From NCBI RefSeq assembly GCF_003473485.1, contig NC_053043.1:36060576-36124575 (forward strand): a DNA stretch of 64,000 nucleotides, in the 5' to 3' direction. This document shows, piece after piece, positions 47,201 to 59,400 of the stretch; positions within the stretch are counted from its first letter, which is position 1, and every line of letters starts with the position of its first letter. Both the position numbers and the translations under genes were made by a program. The notes under the pieces were generated by a model that saw nothing but the letters and a program-made list of their open reading frames with translations, ran no database searches and was not told the origin of the DNA. Source of the stretch: Medicago truncatula. Taxonomy: Eukaryota > Streptophyta > Magnoliopsida > Fabales > Fabaceae.

Positions 47201-47812
47201 CCAACGAAGAAGAAAACGAAGAACTGAGTATTTGAAATCTGAATCTAAAGCATATTTAAAGGTAATTTAATTTCTTCATTTCGTTGCGTTTCTTTGAGTT
47301 ATAATTAGAACATATTTATCCAATCATATGTAAGACAAATATCCATCATGTAAATCTTTGCTAACTAAATTAATATGAATATCCTCCAACGTTCTAAAAT
47401 ATAACGTGACTTTGATCATAAATCAACTACACATAAAAATTCCATAAAAATCAACTACACATAAAATTCCATAAAAATTAACGTTCTAAAATAACAAATC
47501 TCCTGTTTTATATCGCATCTTAATTTTTATCAAACATAAAGAAATCAACAACACAAACAAAAATTTAGGTTTTTCCTCAATCCTGACCAAAATGTTTCTT
47601 CAAAACCAAAACTTTGACACTTATAATTTTTCAACGTTTCTAAGAAATTTTTTCCTTAGTTTCCTTTGTGTTTACATTATTTTATGTACTTCACGTAAAC
47701 CACAAACACATCTAACATTTCTTTTTTAATTTTTTTCAAGTAAAGCAACTAGGTTGCTTGCATAACAACCATTTTTGCAAAAATTATTTAAGTCATGACA
47801 ATTTAGGGCACA

Positions 47813-48176
47813 CAGTGGCGGATCTTGAGTAAATTTTTTAGGAGTGCCAAACTTCCATGGAATATATATTAAACAGTTTTAAAAATTAACAATAAATGAT
47901 AGTTAATCTAGTGGCATAAATCCTTTGAAAGCATCAAGAGATTGTGGGTTTGAATCCCATCAAAATTGTTTCTTTTAATACATTTTTTAAAAGTAAAAGA
48001 TAAAACTTGTAAAAAGAGGACTAGGCAGTGTTGAACCTGCAACCTTTCCCAAATCATGGCACCCCTTACCACTGCAACAACTAAATTGTTATTGAAATTA
48101 TACACCAAATATAGTATATAATGGAAATCTGGGGGATGCCATAACACCTGCCTGTCCCTTAGAAGATCCGCCACTG
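47813..48176. mobile_element. hAT-type MITE, unit 2 only
   Basis: 364 bp with ends CAGTGGCGGATCTT and, reverse-complemented, CAGTGGCGGATCTTC, flanked by the 8-bp duplication AGGGCACA (47805-47812 and 48177-48184). The empty site in unit 1 is near 23865 (TTTAGGGCACACACCC). TIR sequence and TSD length fit hAT. The 91-codon minus frame inside has no domain. Confidence 0.9.
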
Positions 48177-49500
48177 AGGGCACACACCCACTCTCAATAT
48201 CTTCACTAAGGACTAATATTTTTTAGGGTCCCACACTTCATGCATTAATACCACAACCACAAAAATTAGGATATTTTTCTCGTTAATCAATAGATGTTTT
48301 CTTCAATCTTGTAGCCCTAGACAAATCAGCAAATTAGGGTTAGGCAATTTTTTCTCATTTCAACACTTTGGTAAGTTTTCCTAAAAAAAAAAACACTTTA
48401 GTAAATCTATACCATATATAAGCAGAATGCATGAGTTTTATCTGTCTGTTTCCTTTCATACTTTATTTAAACAATTTTATTTACGTTTTATAATATTATT
48501 TAAATTATTAATTAAAAAAACAAAATCTCATTAAAACAGGAATGGGAAGAGCCATTTCGGCTGAATTTTTCTCTCCATTTTTACCCCTTCATTTAAACCA
48601 TTTTATCATTGAATTTTGCTAATTACCCCACAAATATTCCTTGTTACATCCTACAATGACAAAATTACCCTTAAATAAAATTTTATTTTCAAATTTACCC
48701 ATTTATCCAAAAAACTTACGTCTCTTCCTTCTTTCCTCTTCCAAAACACAATTTAAGTAAATCATGTAAACTGAGTTTTTTTAGTGTACATACTTAAACT
48801 CAGTTTAACTAGGTCATGTAAACTTAGTTTAAGTAGTCAAGTAAACTTAGTTTGATATGATTATAAACTTTTAAGTAAAGTTTGGTGTAACCAGAAATAG
48901 ATGGGGTGTGAATAGAAAAACTCTTTATCATTTTTATTTAAATTATTAATTAAAAAATTATTTAAATCCCATTAAAATATGAATAATCCACAACAAAAGA
49001 AGAAGCACGATGAGAAACCTTATTTTGACCTTATATAACAAAAAAATAAAAGTGTTTTGATCTAACAATTTTTATTCCAACTTTACCCTTCACTTAATAA
49101 TTTTTACAATTTTAGCATTCTTTGTCAATAAAAGCGGAAAGAGGGACATGATAGTGCCCTTCTTGATGCTATAGATATATGTAATGGGGATAAGAGATTT
49201 TTTACTGGCTTTTTTATTATCCCAGTCATATCCTTAAATAAATTTTTTTATACTAATGTTTATTATTGGTTTCATTAAGAAATTAAAAATTTATATTATA
49301 TTTGCTATATTGTTAGTGCCATTGAAAAATATAAATATGGTTTGTTAAATTGGTTTTTTTTTTTTGACAAAAAGATTTGTTAAGTTGGTTATAATTTGAA
49401 AGTCACAAACATCTATATTTATACTTTTAACTAAAATTTCGTAAAAAGTATTGTTTATAACCCACCCATGATTTAGAACCCAAACTAACAACAAATTTAA

Positions 49501-49743
49501 CTAAGCCATGGGCAGCTCTTTGTTCTTGGTTCTACCAACAAAAGCAACACTAACATTAGGAAGTATGTAAAGAAAATGAATACAATCAGATATAATCAAG
49601 TCCAATGCAACTTTCATCTTCGCTTGCAAGCATTTAACATTAGATTCCGAGTCTGTTTCAATGATAACAAGTCCAGGGTGGTTGGAGGAGATTAACCAAT
49701 TAAGGCACCATCTTAGAGAAAGAGTGGTTGCTCTTTTTATACG
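49501..49743 (-). pseudogene. LINE-type RNase H-like (RVT_3) fragment, unit 2
   Basis: Copy of 25185-25440 in the same antisense position within the leader intron. A 6-bp loss relative to unit 1 lies near 49604 and the ETDS Asp region carries substitutions. Non-functional. Confidence 0.7.
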
Positions 49744-50335
49744 AGAAGAATCCCAACTACAGACTTAGAACAAGAACCTAAATTCTTTCTCTTGCAATAT
49801 TGAGAAAAAACTTAAATGATGTTGATTGATGTGATCAAATTATCTTTGTTTTAATTTTTCTAATTTAATGTGAGTATGTCTAAATATTGTTTATTTTATG
49901 TTGTGATTATAGAAGACTTACACTTAATAAACTAATCCATAAATATGAATATTATTTTAGTTTTCATTTCAGTGATATAAAACACTCATTAGCAAATTTG
50001 ACCTAATTGTATTCATTGTTTTAAATCAACTAACAAATAAGAGATGGCAATAGAAATTTTTATTTCAATTTTTTTTCTAAAGCTGCTGAATTTTCTAAAT
50101 TTTTAATGATTTTTTGAAGGATGAAAATTGCTAATGTTTATTTGAGTTTTTCTAAATTGAACACAGACACATTTTTATGCCACACGATGGTGTTTCTCTT
50201 CTCTTTTTCTTCTTCCACCAATCATTTAATATTGTTATAAAGTGGTAAAATATTTCTCGTAAATTAGAATCTAACTCTCTATTTCAATAGAAAAAATTCT
50301 ATAAACTCAAATTGGTAGCTAGCAAAGGGGTGACC

Positions 50336-53300
50336 ATGGATGTTATCATGGGAGTTATTAATAACTTTGCTACTAAAACTGCTGAATTTACGGTTGAAGC
50401 TATTGGTCGTCAATTTGGTTACATACTCTACTACAAGGGCAACCTTACCAAGATGACAACTGATGTCCAACATTTGGAGGGAATAAAAGACATTTTGCAA
50501 CACAATGTTGATGAGGCCAGAAGGAACGGAGAAGAGATTGAAAATATTGTCCAGAATTGGTTGAACACAGTGGACATCACTGTTGCAGATGCAAATGAAA
50601 TTATTGACAGTGAAGGCCATGCAAAAGCTCAATGCTCTATGAGACATTTTCCCAATTTGTGCACAAGGCACCAGCTAAGTAAGAAGATGATAAAGATGAT
50701 GCAAACGATTTCTAAAATCGTAGCAGAAGGAAGTTTTGATAAAATTTCTTACCGCGCTGCTTCTCAAATTACAGTTACGCCGTTCGGTAGAGGTTATGAG
50801 GCCCTTGAATCCAGAACATCAATGTTGAATGAGATTATACTGGCATTGAAGGATCCTAGCATCTTCATTGTTGGGGTGTATGGAATGGGTGGTGTGGGGA
50901 AGACAACACTGATGAAAGAGTTATCTTGGAAAGCGAAGAATGATGGGTCATTTGGTACTATTGTTATGGCTACTATAACAAGTTTACCAAATCTTGAAAC
51001 AATTCGACACCAAATTGCTGAAGCCTTGGATTTCAAGTTTAATAAGAAGACAGAAGAAGGAATGGCAAGTGAATTACGTGATAGGATAACCAAGGAGAAG
51101 CGTATTCTTGTTATTTTGGATGACATTTGGGGGAGACTTGATTTGACAGAACTAGGGGTTCCTTTTGGTAATGATCACAAAGGATGCAAATTGGTGGTGA
51201 CATCCAGAGATCTTAATGTGTTGATTTGTGAGATGCGCACTCAAAAAGAATTTAGACTTGAAATTTTACTTGAGGAGGATAGCTGGAAATTGTTTGAGAA
51301 GATGGCAGGTGATGTTGTTCACGAATTCAATATAAAACCAATTGCGATAAAGGTTGCCAAATGTTGTGCTGGTTTGCCCCTTTTGATAGTCACTACGGCA
51401 AAGGCTTTGAGGAAAAAACAAGTCTCTAATTGGAAGGATGCCTTAAATGAATTACAGAGATTTGATCAAGAAGGGTTGCATAAGAAAGTTTACTCTACTC
51501 TGGAATTGAGTTATAATTGTTTAGAGAGTGAAGAACTGAAGTTGCTATTCTTATTAATTGGTTCCTTTGGACTGGATTACCGCTACACTGGTTCAATTTT
51601 TGTATGTTATTGGGGGTTGGGCTTATTTAGACATTCTCACAAATTGGCAGATGCAAGAATCAGATTCAACAGATTAATAAATGACCTTAAGGCATCTTCA
51701 TTGTTACTTGAGTCTGAATTTGATCGGGTTAGAATTCATGATTATGTAAGAGATATGGCTAAATCAATTTCATGTAGGACTCGACCAACCTATGGGGTGA
51801 AAAGGTACACTAAAGTAAATCAATGGCCTGGGATGGATGAGCTTCAAAAATGCCATCAGATCATCCTTCCTTGGTCTTATATTTACAAGCTTCCTGAGAA
51901 GCTGGTGTGTCCAAAGTTGGAGCTACTTCAAGTTGAAAATATAGGTGATTATTTGGAAGTCCCCAACGACTTATTCTCTGGGATGAGAGAGTTAAAAGTC
52001 GTTAGTTTATGTGGAATGATGTTTACCCCTTCTCTACCATCATCTCTTCATCTCTTGACAAAAATCCAAACATTGGATTTGGGTGGATGTGTGTTAGAAG
52101 ACATATCAATAGTGGCAGAGCTGAAGAGTTTAGAGATTCTCAGCCTTGAAAGATCAGATATTACAGAGCTCCCTAAAGAAATAAGACAACTAACTAATCT
52201 TCGAATGCTGAACTTAGCCAATTGCTCTAGACTGAGATTCATTCCTGCAAATCTTATTTCAAGCCTAACTTGCTTGGAAGAGTTGTACTTGGGGAATTGT
52301 TTTATCGAGTGGGATGTCAAGGGAAGCAACGATCAAAGCAAAAATGCAAGTCTAGAAGAGCTAAGGAGTTTGTCTCATCTAACCGCTTTGGACATAATGA
52401 CTCAAGATGCTTCAGTTTGGCCTAGGGACTTGCTAGTCTTTGAAAAGCTTGAAAGATACAACATATTTGTTGGTGATATGTGGAAATGGTCTTTGGACTG
52501 GTCTGGAAATGCATATGAACCTGCCAGGATACTTAAGCTCAACGACAGTAGGGGTTCAAGCATTCTTTTGGATCGTGGATTTAACTCCTTGTTGAATTCA
52601 GCCGAGGACATGTGTCTTGCCAAAATACATTGTGTTAGAAATGTTCTTTATGAGCTGAATAGGGGAGGTTTTCCGCAATTAAAACATTTGCGCCTTCAAG
52701 AAAGCACTGAGCTTCAGTACATCATTAATTCAACGGGGTGGGTTCATCCCTATCCTGCTTTACTCAACTTAGAGACTCTGGCTCTTCAAAATCTGTTTAA
52801 TCTGGAAAAAATATGCCATGGGCCAATTCCAATTCAATCTTTTGTCAAACTAAAATCTTTTGAAGTCAAAGGTTGTGACAAATTGAAGAATCTGTTGCGG
52901 TATTCCCTTGTTAGAGACCTTCCTCAACTTCGTGAAATAAAAATTGCTGATTGCCAAATGATTACAGAAATCATATATGAGGTGGATAAAGAAATTGACA
53001 AGATTATATTCCCTGAGTTGTGTTCTCTTGAACTTGAAAGTTTGCCTCGTCTCGTTAGTTTATGTGCGCCATTGACGCAGTGCATACATGTGCCGCTAAT
53101 TGATCAAAAGGTAAAAACATGTTTAACGCTTATACTTTTTAATTTATCATAGGATTCTTCCAATACCTTTATTTTCCCGGGGAGGGGGATGGAGTCCCTC
53201 TAATAAAAAAATATGATACTCTTATCATTCTATGTATTATTGTTCAATCAACAATATGGTATTTTTTTTTCCTCTTATACCTTCAAGTTCCATTATGTTA

Positions 53301-55714
53301 CCTCATTAGATATTCACAGTGAACTATCTTTTCATCTCAATGATTGTTTGTATTTTTCTCAACATAAATTAATAGGAAACATAAGATCTTCATGAGGATA
53401 TTTTTGTTAATAGGTTGTGATGCCCCACCTTGAACTATTGAAGCTGTCTAAGATCAATTGTGAGAAACTGTGGGATGACAAACTTCTGAGTCATTCTCGC
53501 ATGCAAAACTTGAAGAGTTTGACAATGGACAAATGTGGTAGCATGAGATACGCATTCTCATCCTCAGTTGCTAGAGAACTTGTAAACCTGAAATCTCTTA
53601 AGATTAGTAATTGCCAAATGTTGGAGGACATATTTGTCTCAGATGGAGAGTTCGGCAGTCTTCCTTTACCGCCAATCTTGGAGACATTTGAAATCTCCAA
53701 CTCTAATGACGAGGTAGGCATTAATTTCATTGTCTCCAACTCTGCAACCATTAACTATTGTTTTATTTGCTTTTAGTTCTGCTGCTTGTGCAATTAACTG
53801 TTAAAAGATCTAAGCATGTTACTGATTGTAGGATCTACTTCCAATGTTAGAGACATTTGAAATCTCCCACATGGAACACTTGAAGTCAGTATGGCACAAT
53901 CAATTAGCCCCAAATTCCTTCTGCAAATTGAAGCAACTGAAAATTCAATTCTGCAATAAATTATCAAATATAGTTCCATCTAATGTTCTTGATAAATTAC
54001 AGAAGCTGGAGACAATGACTGTAACAGATTGTCCTAATCTGGAAGTTGTGTTCGAAACACAAGGTCTAAAAGCAGATGGTGGTAGACAGATAAGGCTGGA
54101 TATGCAATTGAAAACTCTCACTTTGAAAAATTTACCGATGTTAAAACACATATGGAGTGGGAATCCTATTCAAAGCTTCAAGTTTCAAAACATCTTCGTA
54201 TTGAAAGTTATTGAATGTAAAACCCTTAATCATGTCCTTCCCCTCTCTATGGCTAAAGAGCTTCAGCATCTCCAAGAAATTTATATTGAAGAATGTGGCA
54301 TAGAGTTTATTGCAGCACATGATGAATTGGCTGACACATATCCGATACTTATTTTCCCAGAATTAACATCTTTGAGTTTTCGAGATTTGTCACAACTTAG
54401 AAGCTTCTCTCATGGATTACAGACCTTGGATTGTCCTGTTTTAAGACATGTGGATGTGCTTCATTGTGACAAGCTTGTTCTATTCAAGCCAAAGTCTCTA
54501 AATTACCAAGAAATTGTTCCAGTTGATACAGTACCCCTTCTTTCAATCGAAAAGGTGCATTCTACATATCAATACTCTGCCAATAAATGTCAGAAATACT
54601 TATGCACACCAAAAAATACATTTTTAATAGATAAGTGGCGTGCTACTTGTTATTTTCTCATTGAAAAAGGGAGCAAAATGAGAGTGTTAGTTTTATTCCA
54701 TGTTTTCATAAAGTTTATATGCTTATTATTTTCTTCAGATAGCTATTAACTTGAATCTGATTACTTGTATTTCATAGTTTGTCCCCAACACAAGGGAGCT
54801 TATTCTGAACAGAAAGGATGTCACCATGTTATGCAATGGTCAACTTAATGGTGAGCTTATCTACAGAGTAACAGCTCTTCGCCTGCGATGTTTCCATGAT
54901 GAGGCTGACAAATTTCCATCTGGTTTCCTCCAAAAGTTTATCAATCTCATAATGCTTAAGGTGACATGTAGTTCCTTCACATACATTTTCTCGAGTGGAA
55001 GCGAATGCGCTGGACATTCTGAAACAACTATGAAGTTGAGAATTTTAGTACTTGTTCAGTTAGATAACCTCGAGTTTATATGTGAAGAGAAATCTGAGGT
55101 GCAATCAGTTATTCAAAATATTGAAACTTTGAGTGTACATAGATGTTCTAGGCTGAAGAACATCGTTCCATCCTCGGCTTTCTTTGAGAATTTAGAGCAG
55201 TTGGAAGTGGTAAATTGCGGTGGACTGGAATATATTATGAAATCATCAACAATTACCAATTTACCAAAACTTCGAAAATTATGCATAGATTTTTGTGAAA
55301 AGATAGAAGTAATCGTTGCAAGTGATGATGAGAATGATGCTTCGGAGTTATCATTTATGAAATTGGGGTATCTGCGATTGAATAACTTACCAAGGCTAAG
55401 AAGTTTTTGTAAAGGAAGACATGACTTCAAATTTCCACTATTGAGGACGTTATTTGTAATAAACTGTCCCATGATGGAAACTTTCTCAAATGGTATGTTG
55501 AACGCACCAAAGCTCATAGAAGTACGTGTAACACCGCAAGATGATCGTTGGAATGGTGACCTTAACACTACTATAAAAAAAATTGCAGTGAAAAGGGTAA
55601 TGCATACAAAATTGATTATATCCAATTATGTCTCAACTTTTATGGCTTCCATTCTCACATTGATGTTGCCTTTTTATTTTTTTTCTGAATATACAGAACT
55701 CTACCGATGATTAG
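50336..55714 (+). CDS. CNL B2: CC-NB-ARC-LRR disease-resistance protein
   Basis: Apparently intact receptor of about 1544 residues in five exons: 50336-53110, 53414-53713, 53832-54554, 54778-55596 and 55697-55714, all phase 0 with GT..AG borders. CC domain residues 1-~150 (VQNWLNTVD), P-loop GMGGVGKTT 183-191, kinase-2 ILVILDDIW 257-265, RNBS-B LVVTSRD 286-292, CAGLPLL 344-350, IHDYVRD 467-473 at the MHD position, then LRRs to the C-terminus. There is no N-terminal MGxxxS myristoylation signal and no EDVID motif. It keeps the four CC residues and the 19 exon 2 residues missing from B1. The last exon codes only NSTDD. Expected role: cytosolic effector recognition leading to a hypersensitive response; the effector is unknown. 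Confidence 0.9.
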
Positions 55715-56392
55715 GTTTGTCCTCAAAGTTTAATGGAGGGTCAACTAGATAATTCGTTGCAATCACCTGGTAATTCAGAATCACCACATTGTGAATTTTT
55801 TCCCTTATTATTTTTTCATTATATTTCATGTTCTTCAAAATTTTGTTTTAGTTTCATTGTCATACATAAATCTTTTTCTTTCTTGTTTTGATGATTGTTT
55901 CTTATCTTCATTTCATAGGTTGTATCTTCATGTTTCCCAATCAAAGCTAGTCGGCTAATCTCGAATGGCACTAAGCATTTACCACTTCTGTCGCTTGTAT
56001 CAGTTTAATGACTTTTCTATGATAACGACTTCTGTCGCTTGTTCTCTGTTGTTTACAAAACTAATCTCTACTAAACTTTCCTCTCTCAGTTAATCAATTA
56101 ATATTCCTTGTTTTCATTTAAAGGCATCTTGATCGTTGCACTGCATTCAAGTGTTTCTTTTAGGGGAACCAGGATTGATTTGTAAGATACTTCTGAAAAA
56201 AGAAATTAAAATGATGGCTAAACTCTTCATCCAATTCTACTCTTAAAAAATTGAATCCAATATGAAAATTGTAATATAACAATTAGAAAGTGTTGCAAAG
56301 AAAATACACTTAAGATCAAGAGGAAGTCTTGTTTTCTTACAAGCATTTGAGCACACTATATATATCTAGACACGCACAGACGCAAAAATAAA
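55715..56392. other. 3' flank of CNL B2
   Basis: Collinear with 31388-32077. Near 55985 ACTTCTGTCGCTTGT is repeated (again at 56027), a small local duplication absent from unit 1. No gene. Confidence 0.6.
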
Positions 56393-56401
56393 TTTAATTT
56401 A

Positions 56402-57276
56402 GGGTTAATTAAGTTTTTGGTCCCTATAAATATCTACAGTTTTGTTTTTAGTCCCTATAAAAATAAATGACATTTTTTAGTCCCTACAAAATTTTCTGTT
56501 AATGTTTTTAGTCCCTATTAAATTAAAATTTGTTTAATTATGCTTAAAATTTTAAATTTTTTAATGATTTTTTACATACTTGTTTAAAACATTATAAAAG
56601 GTTCCGCCACAATAAATTAGCTCAAAATTTTATTTTTAGGTCCAAATTTTCGTTACTTTTATCTTGAATTTTTGGCGTTTTAAAAAAATTATATTTAATT
56701 CATTACATGTTAAAAAATTCTAATTTTTTATAAAAAAGATTATTATAATGTTCTTAACATGTCTGTTAAAAATCATTTAAAAATATAAAAGTTTAAGTAT
56801 AATTAAACAAATTTCAATTTAATAGGGACCAACAAATACTTTTAGTCCTTGTAAAATTAAAATTTGCTTAATTGTGCTTAAACTTTTAAATTTGTAACAT
56901 ATTTTTCACATACTTACTTAGAATATTATACAAAGTTCCTCCGCAAAAAAGTAACTTAAAATTTTATTATTAGGTCCAAATTTTCATTAATATAATCGTG
57001 AAAATTTGGCTTTTAGAAAAATTCATATTTAATTTATTACATGTTAAAAAACTAATTTTTTTTTATAAAAGAGTGTCTTACGATGTTATGAACATGTATG
57101 TAAAAAATCTTTTAAAAATTTAGAAGTTTAAGCATAATTAAACAAATTTTAATTTAACAGGGACTAAAAACATTAACAGAAAATTTTGTAGGGACTAAAA
57201 AGTGTGATTTTTTTTTTTTATAGACACTAAAAACAAAACTGCAAATATTTATAGGGACCAAAAACTTAATTAACCC
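56402..57276. mobile_element. Long-TIR Mutator-like element, unit 2 only
   Basis: 875 bp flanked by TTTAATTTA (56393-56401 and 57277-57285). The ends are long inverted repeats of at least ~70 bp: GGGTTAATTAAGTTTTTGGT leads in from both sides, followed by CCCTATAAATAT and TTTTGTTTTTAGT. Inside, two diverged direct copies of a block with AATTTTATT(A/T)TTAGGTCC lie at about 56530-56680 and 56870-57020. No transposase. The empty site in unit 1 (TTTTATTTA, one mismatch) is at about 32070-32078. A 9-bp duplication and long TIRs fit a non-autonomous MULE. Confidence 0.88.
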
Positions 57277-57486
57277 TTTAATTTAATTGTTGAAAAATTG
57301 ATATCTTTTAATTATTTTCCCTTTCTAGTTTTTCTCAATTGTGTATGTGTGCTCTAATAGTGTCCAAATCTTTGTCATCAAGGAAGTATTTTCCTAACAG
57401 AAAACACAACTCAAGTGGAGTAATATTAAGGTGCCTAGTAACCTTTATGTCAGTTACAAACATACTTCATTGATATATATTTTATA

Positions 57487-57613
57487 CTCCCTCCGGTCCT
57501 ATTTATTAGAGAATTTTGGGTCAACAAAAGTTGATGTATCTAATTAAAAATTCAATCCAAATACATTCATTTTTGTTGACCTAAATTTCTCTTATAAATA
57601 GGATCGGAGGTAG
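57487..57613. mobile_element. Stowaway-type MITE
   Basis: 127 bp begin CTCCCTCCGGTCCTATTTAT and end ATAAATAGGATCGGAGGTAG, inverted repeats of the Tc1/mariner Stowaway type. TA precedes the left end; the right TA is mutated. The interior is also largely palindromic (TTTTGGGTCAACAAAA / TTTTTGTTGACC). Confidence 0.8.
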
Positions 57614-58713
57614 AATATTTTCTACTGATATCATTCATTTATCTCTTTTGTAACCGGAAAAAAAAAAAAAATCCATTTCCTCTTTTTTTATTGGGTTACC
57701 ATATATGTAGGAAGTTCTCACCACTGTTTAGATCTGTGATTTATCCCCATATAAGAATATGTGAGGTACATAAGATTCTACTTCAACTGTTTTTTTTTTC
57801 AAACACAAGACAGAGATCGAACCTGTATGGATGAGCAATAGTCGACTTCGGATATGATTAATGAAATGCATCTGCATACGTTTTAACCAAGGTAGGGGTC
57901 ATGTACCAGACAGTGGAAAGGACAGATTGTTCAGGTAGGTTGGTGCAGGTAACCACAACAACAACAAAGAAAAAATAAACAATATGATAATAAACAGAGG
58001 GGAGCAAGAGGAGGTCCTCAAAGTGTTGTAATTCTCTCACAATGACATAAAATTCTGCAACGCAACTTTAAAACTATAGCACAAAAAGAAACACAATTCA
58101 AACATGCACCAATTGACTTATATACCATGGAGAAGAGTTGGTACATTATTTTTGGTGTGAAGCAAATCTCATTTGTGCACAAATGTAGACACTAATCCTT
58201 CATATAGAAGTAGACCGTAATAGATGACAATGTTCTCGCTCAAAAAATTTAACATAAAGTTGACACTTTTATGTAAAAGAGAATCGTTTGTCAAAAAAAT
58301 AAAAAATAAATGAAAAAGAGATTCTTGCTTTCAATAAAGTACAATTTCACCAGTGTCGATTACAAGCAAAACTAACCAATGTTACAAATATTACTATATA
58401 TTTTCAATGAATTTAGTATCTAAAAGACTCAAATAAGTCGCTCACTAATTTGGATCAAATCAGTCCCTACTTCATACGTATCTGGCTCATCTAATTGAAC
58501 CTCATCATGTAGCCATAAGTATCAATTTAGAAAGTGTTGCACAGAAAATACACTGAAAAAGAAATTACATCTCATTTGGAGTAAGATTAAAAGGACATAG
58601 GTATCAATTTATGAAGATATTAAGGTGTCTAGTATTGTTTATGTCAATTACAAACATACTTCACTGGTTACTGTTATATTAGAAACAATTAATTATGCCG
58701 ATTGGCTATCAAT
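57614..58713. other. Spacer with relics of CNL downstream DNA
   Basis: No gene. 58520-58690 repeats, in order, pieces found downstream of B2 at 56284 (AGAAAGTGTTGCA(A/C)AGAAAATACACT) and 57400-57475 (GTTACAAACATACTTCA), so it is an older copy of the same flank. Confidence 0.5.
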
Positions 58714-59400
58714 AGTAAACTCTTTCGAAAAAAATACTTAAGAATGAAACTACACAATCTTCAAACTATTTTCAAAATTTCAAGATTGTAAAGAATTGAC
58801 TGCATCGTTGATGTTATTTATATATCAAACAGAATTTTCATACAAATGGTTAAAGTAGTTGCAAACACATACTTCCTATGTCCCTATTTATAAACACATT
58901 TGGAGAAAAATGTATCCCTAAATATAAACACTATTTCATTTTATTACAAGATACATTTATTACTTTTTTTCAAAATATATCCTAATTAATACTTCTTATT
59001 TGTCTTGAAAGTTTAAAAGTCAATGTAGAATAAATTAACAGGGATGGAGGTCATAAAACAAATGTACACATTCGTTCCTTAAAAAAAAAATGTACACATT
59101 CGTTACACTAACAACTTTTCTTAATATATATGTAAAATGGCAAAAGATTATAAAAAGGGATGGAGGAAGAATCCAATAGACCTATACCTCATGATAACTT
59201 TTAAAATCTCTGTCATATGAGATTAGCCGATTAGTCTCGCATCCAAAGGAAATAAATAAATAAAATAAACAATTGTTAAAAAGACAATAAAAAAAGGAAA
59301 TGTATGGAAATGAAGCTAAGACAGCATATAAATATTGAAGAACACAATATTATGCAAAGGAGATGAAAAGTTTAATGTGCTAACTCTGTTTGAATTACCA
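58714..59400. repeat. Left arm of ~690-bp inverted repeat around CNL C
   Basis: Reverse complement of 62793-63481 with only scattered mismatches. It ends at GTCTGAATTACCA-type sequence exactly where the C gene coding homology begins. The orientation shows that this arm is an inverted copy of DNA that normally lies downstream of CNL genes (GATTAGCCGATTAGTCTCGC resembles the B1 3' flank inverted). A Stowaway-like element (about 58885-59050) is nested in it. Confidence 0.9.

Larger units (their letters stand above)
47201..49972 (+). other. Leader exon and leader intron of CNL B2 (inferred)
   Basis: The leader ends at 47261 (AAGCATATTTAAAG|GTAATTT) and the acceptor TTTTCATTTCAG ends at 49972. 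Inside are the hAT element at 47813 and the antisense RNase H fragment at 49501, making the intron longer than in B1. Confidence 0.45.
32087..57295. repeat. Tandem segmental duplication, unit 2 (~25.2 kb)
   Basis: Starts in PPR codon sequence (GCCTCATTCTGGGGTTTGGG) and ends at ATTGTTGAAA near 57295, the same bases that end unit 1. It contains a PPR fragment, CNL A2, the transposon block and CNL B2. It also carries later insertions: an 875-bp Mutator-like element (56402), a 364-bp hAT element (47813) and a 127-bp local duplication (32768). Confidence 0.88.
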
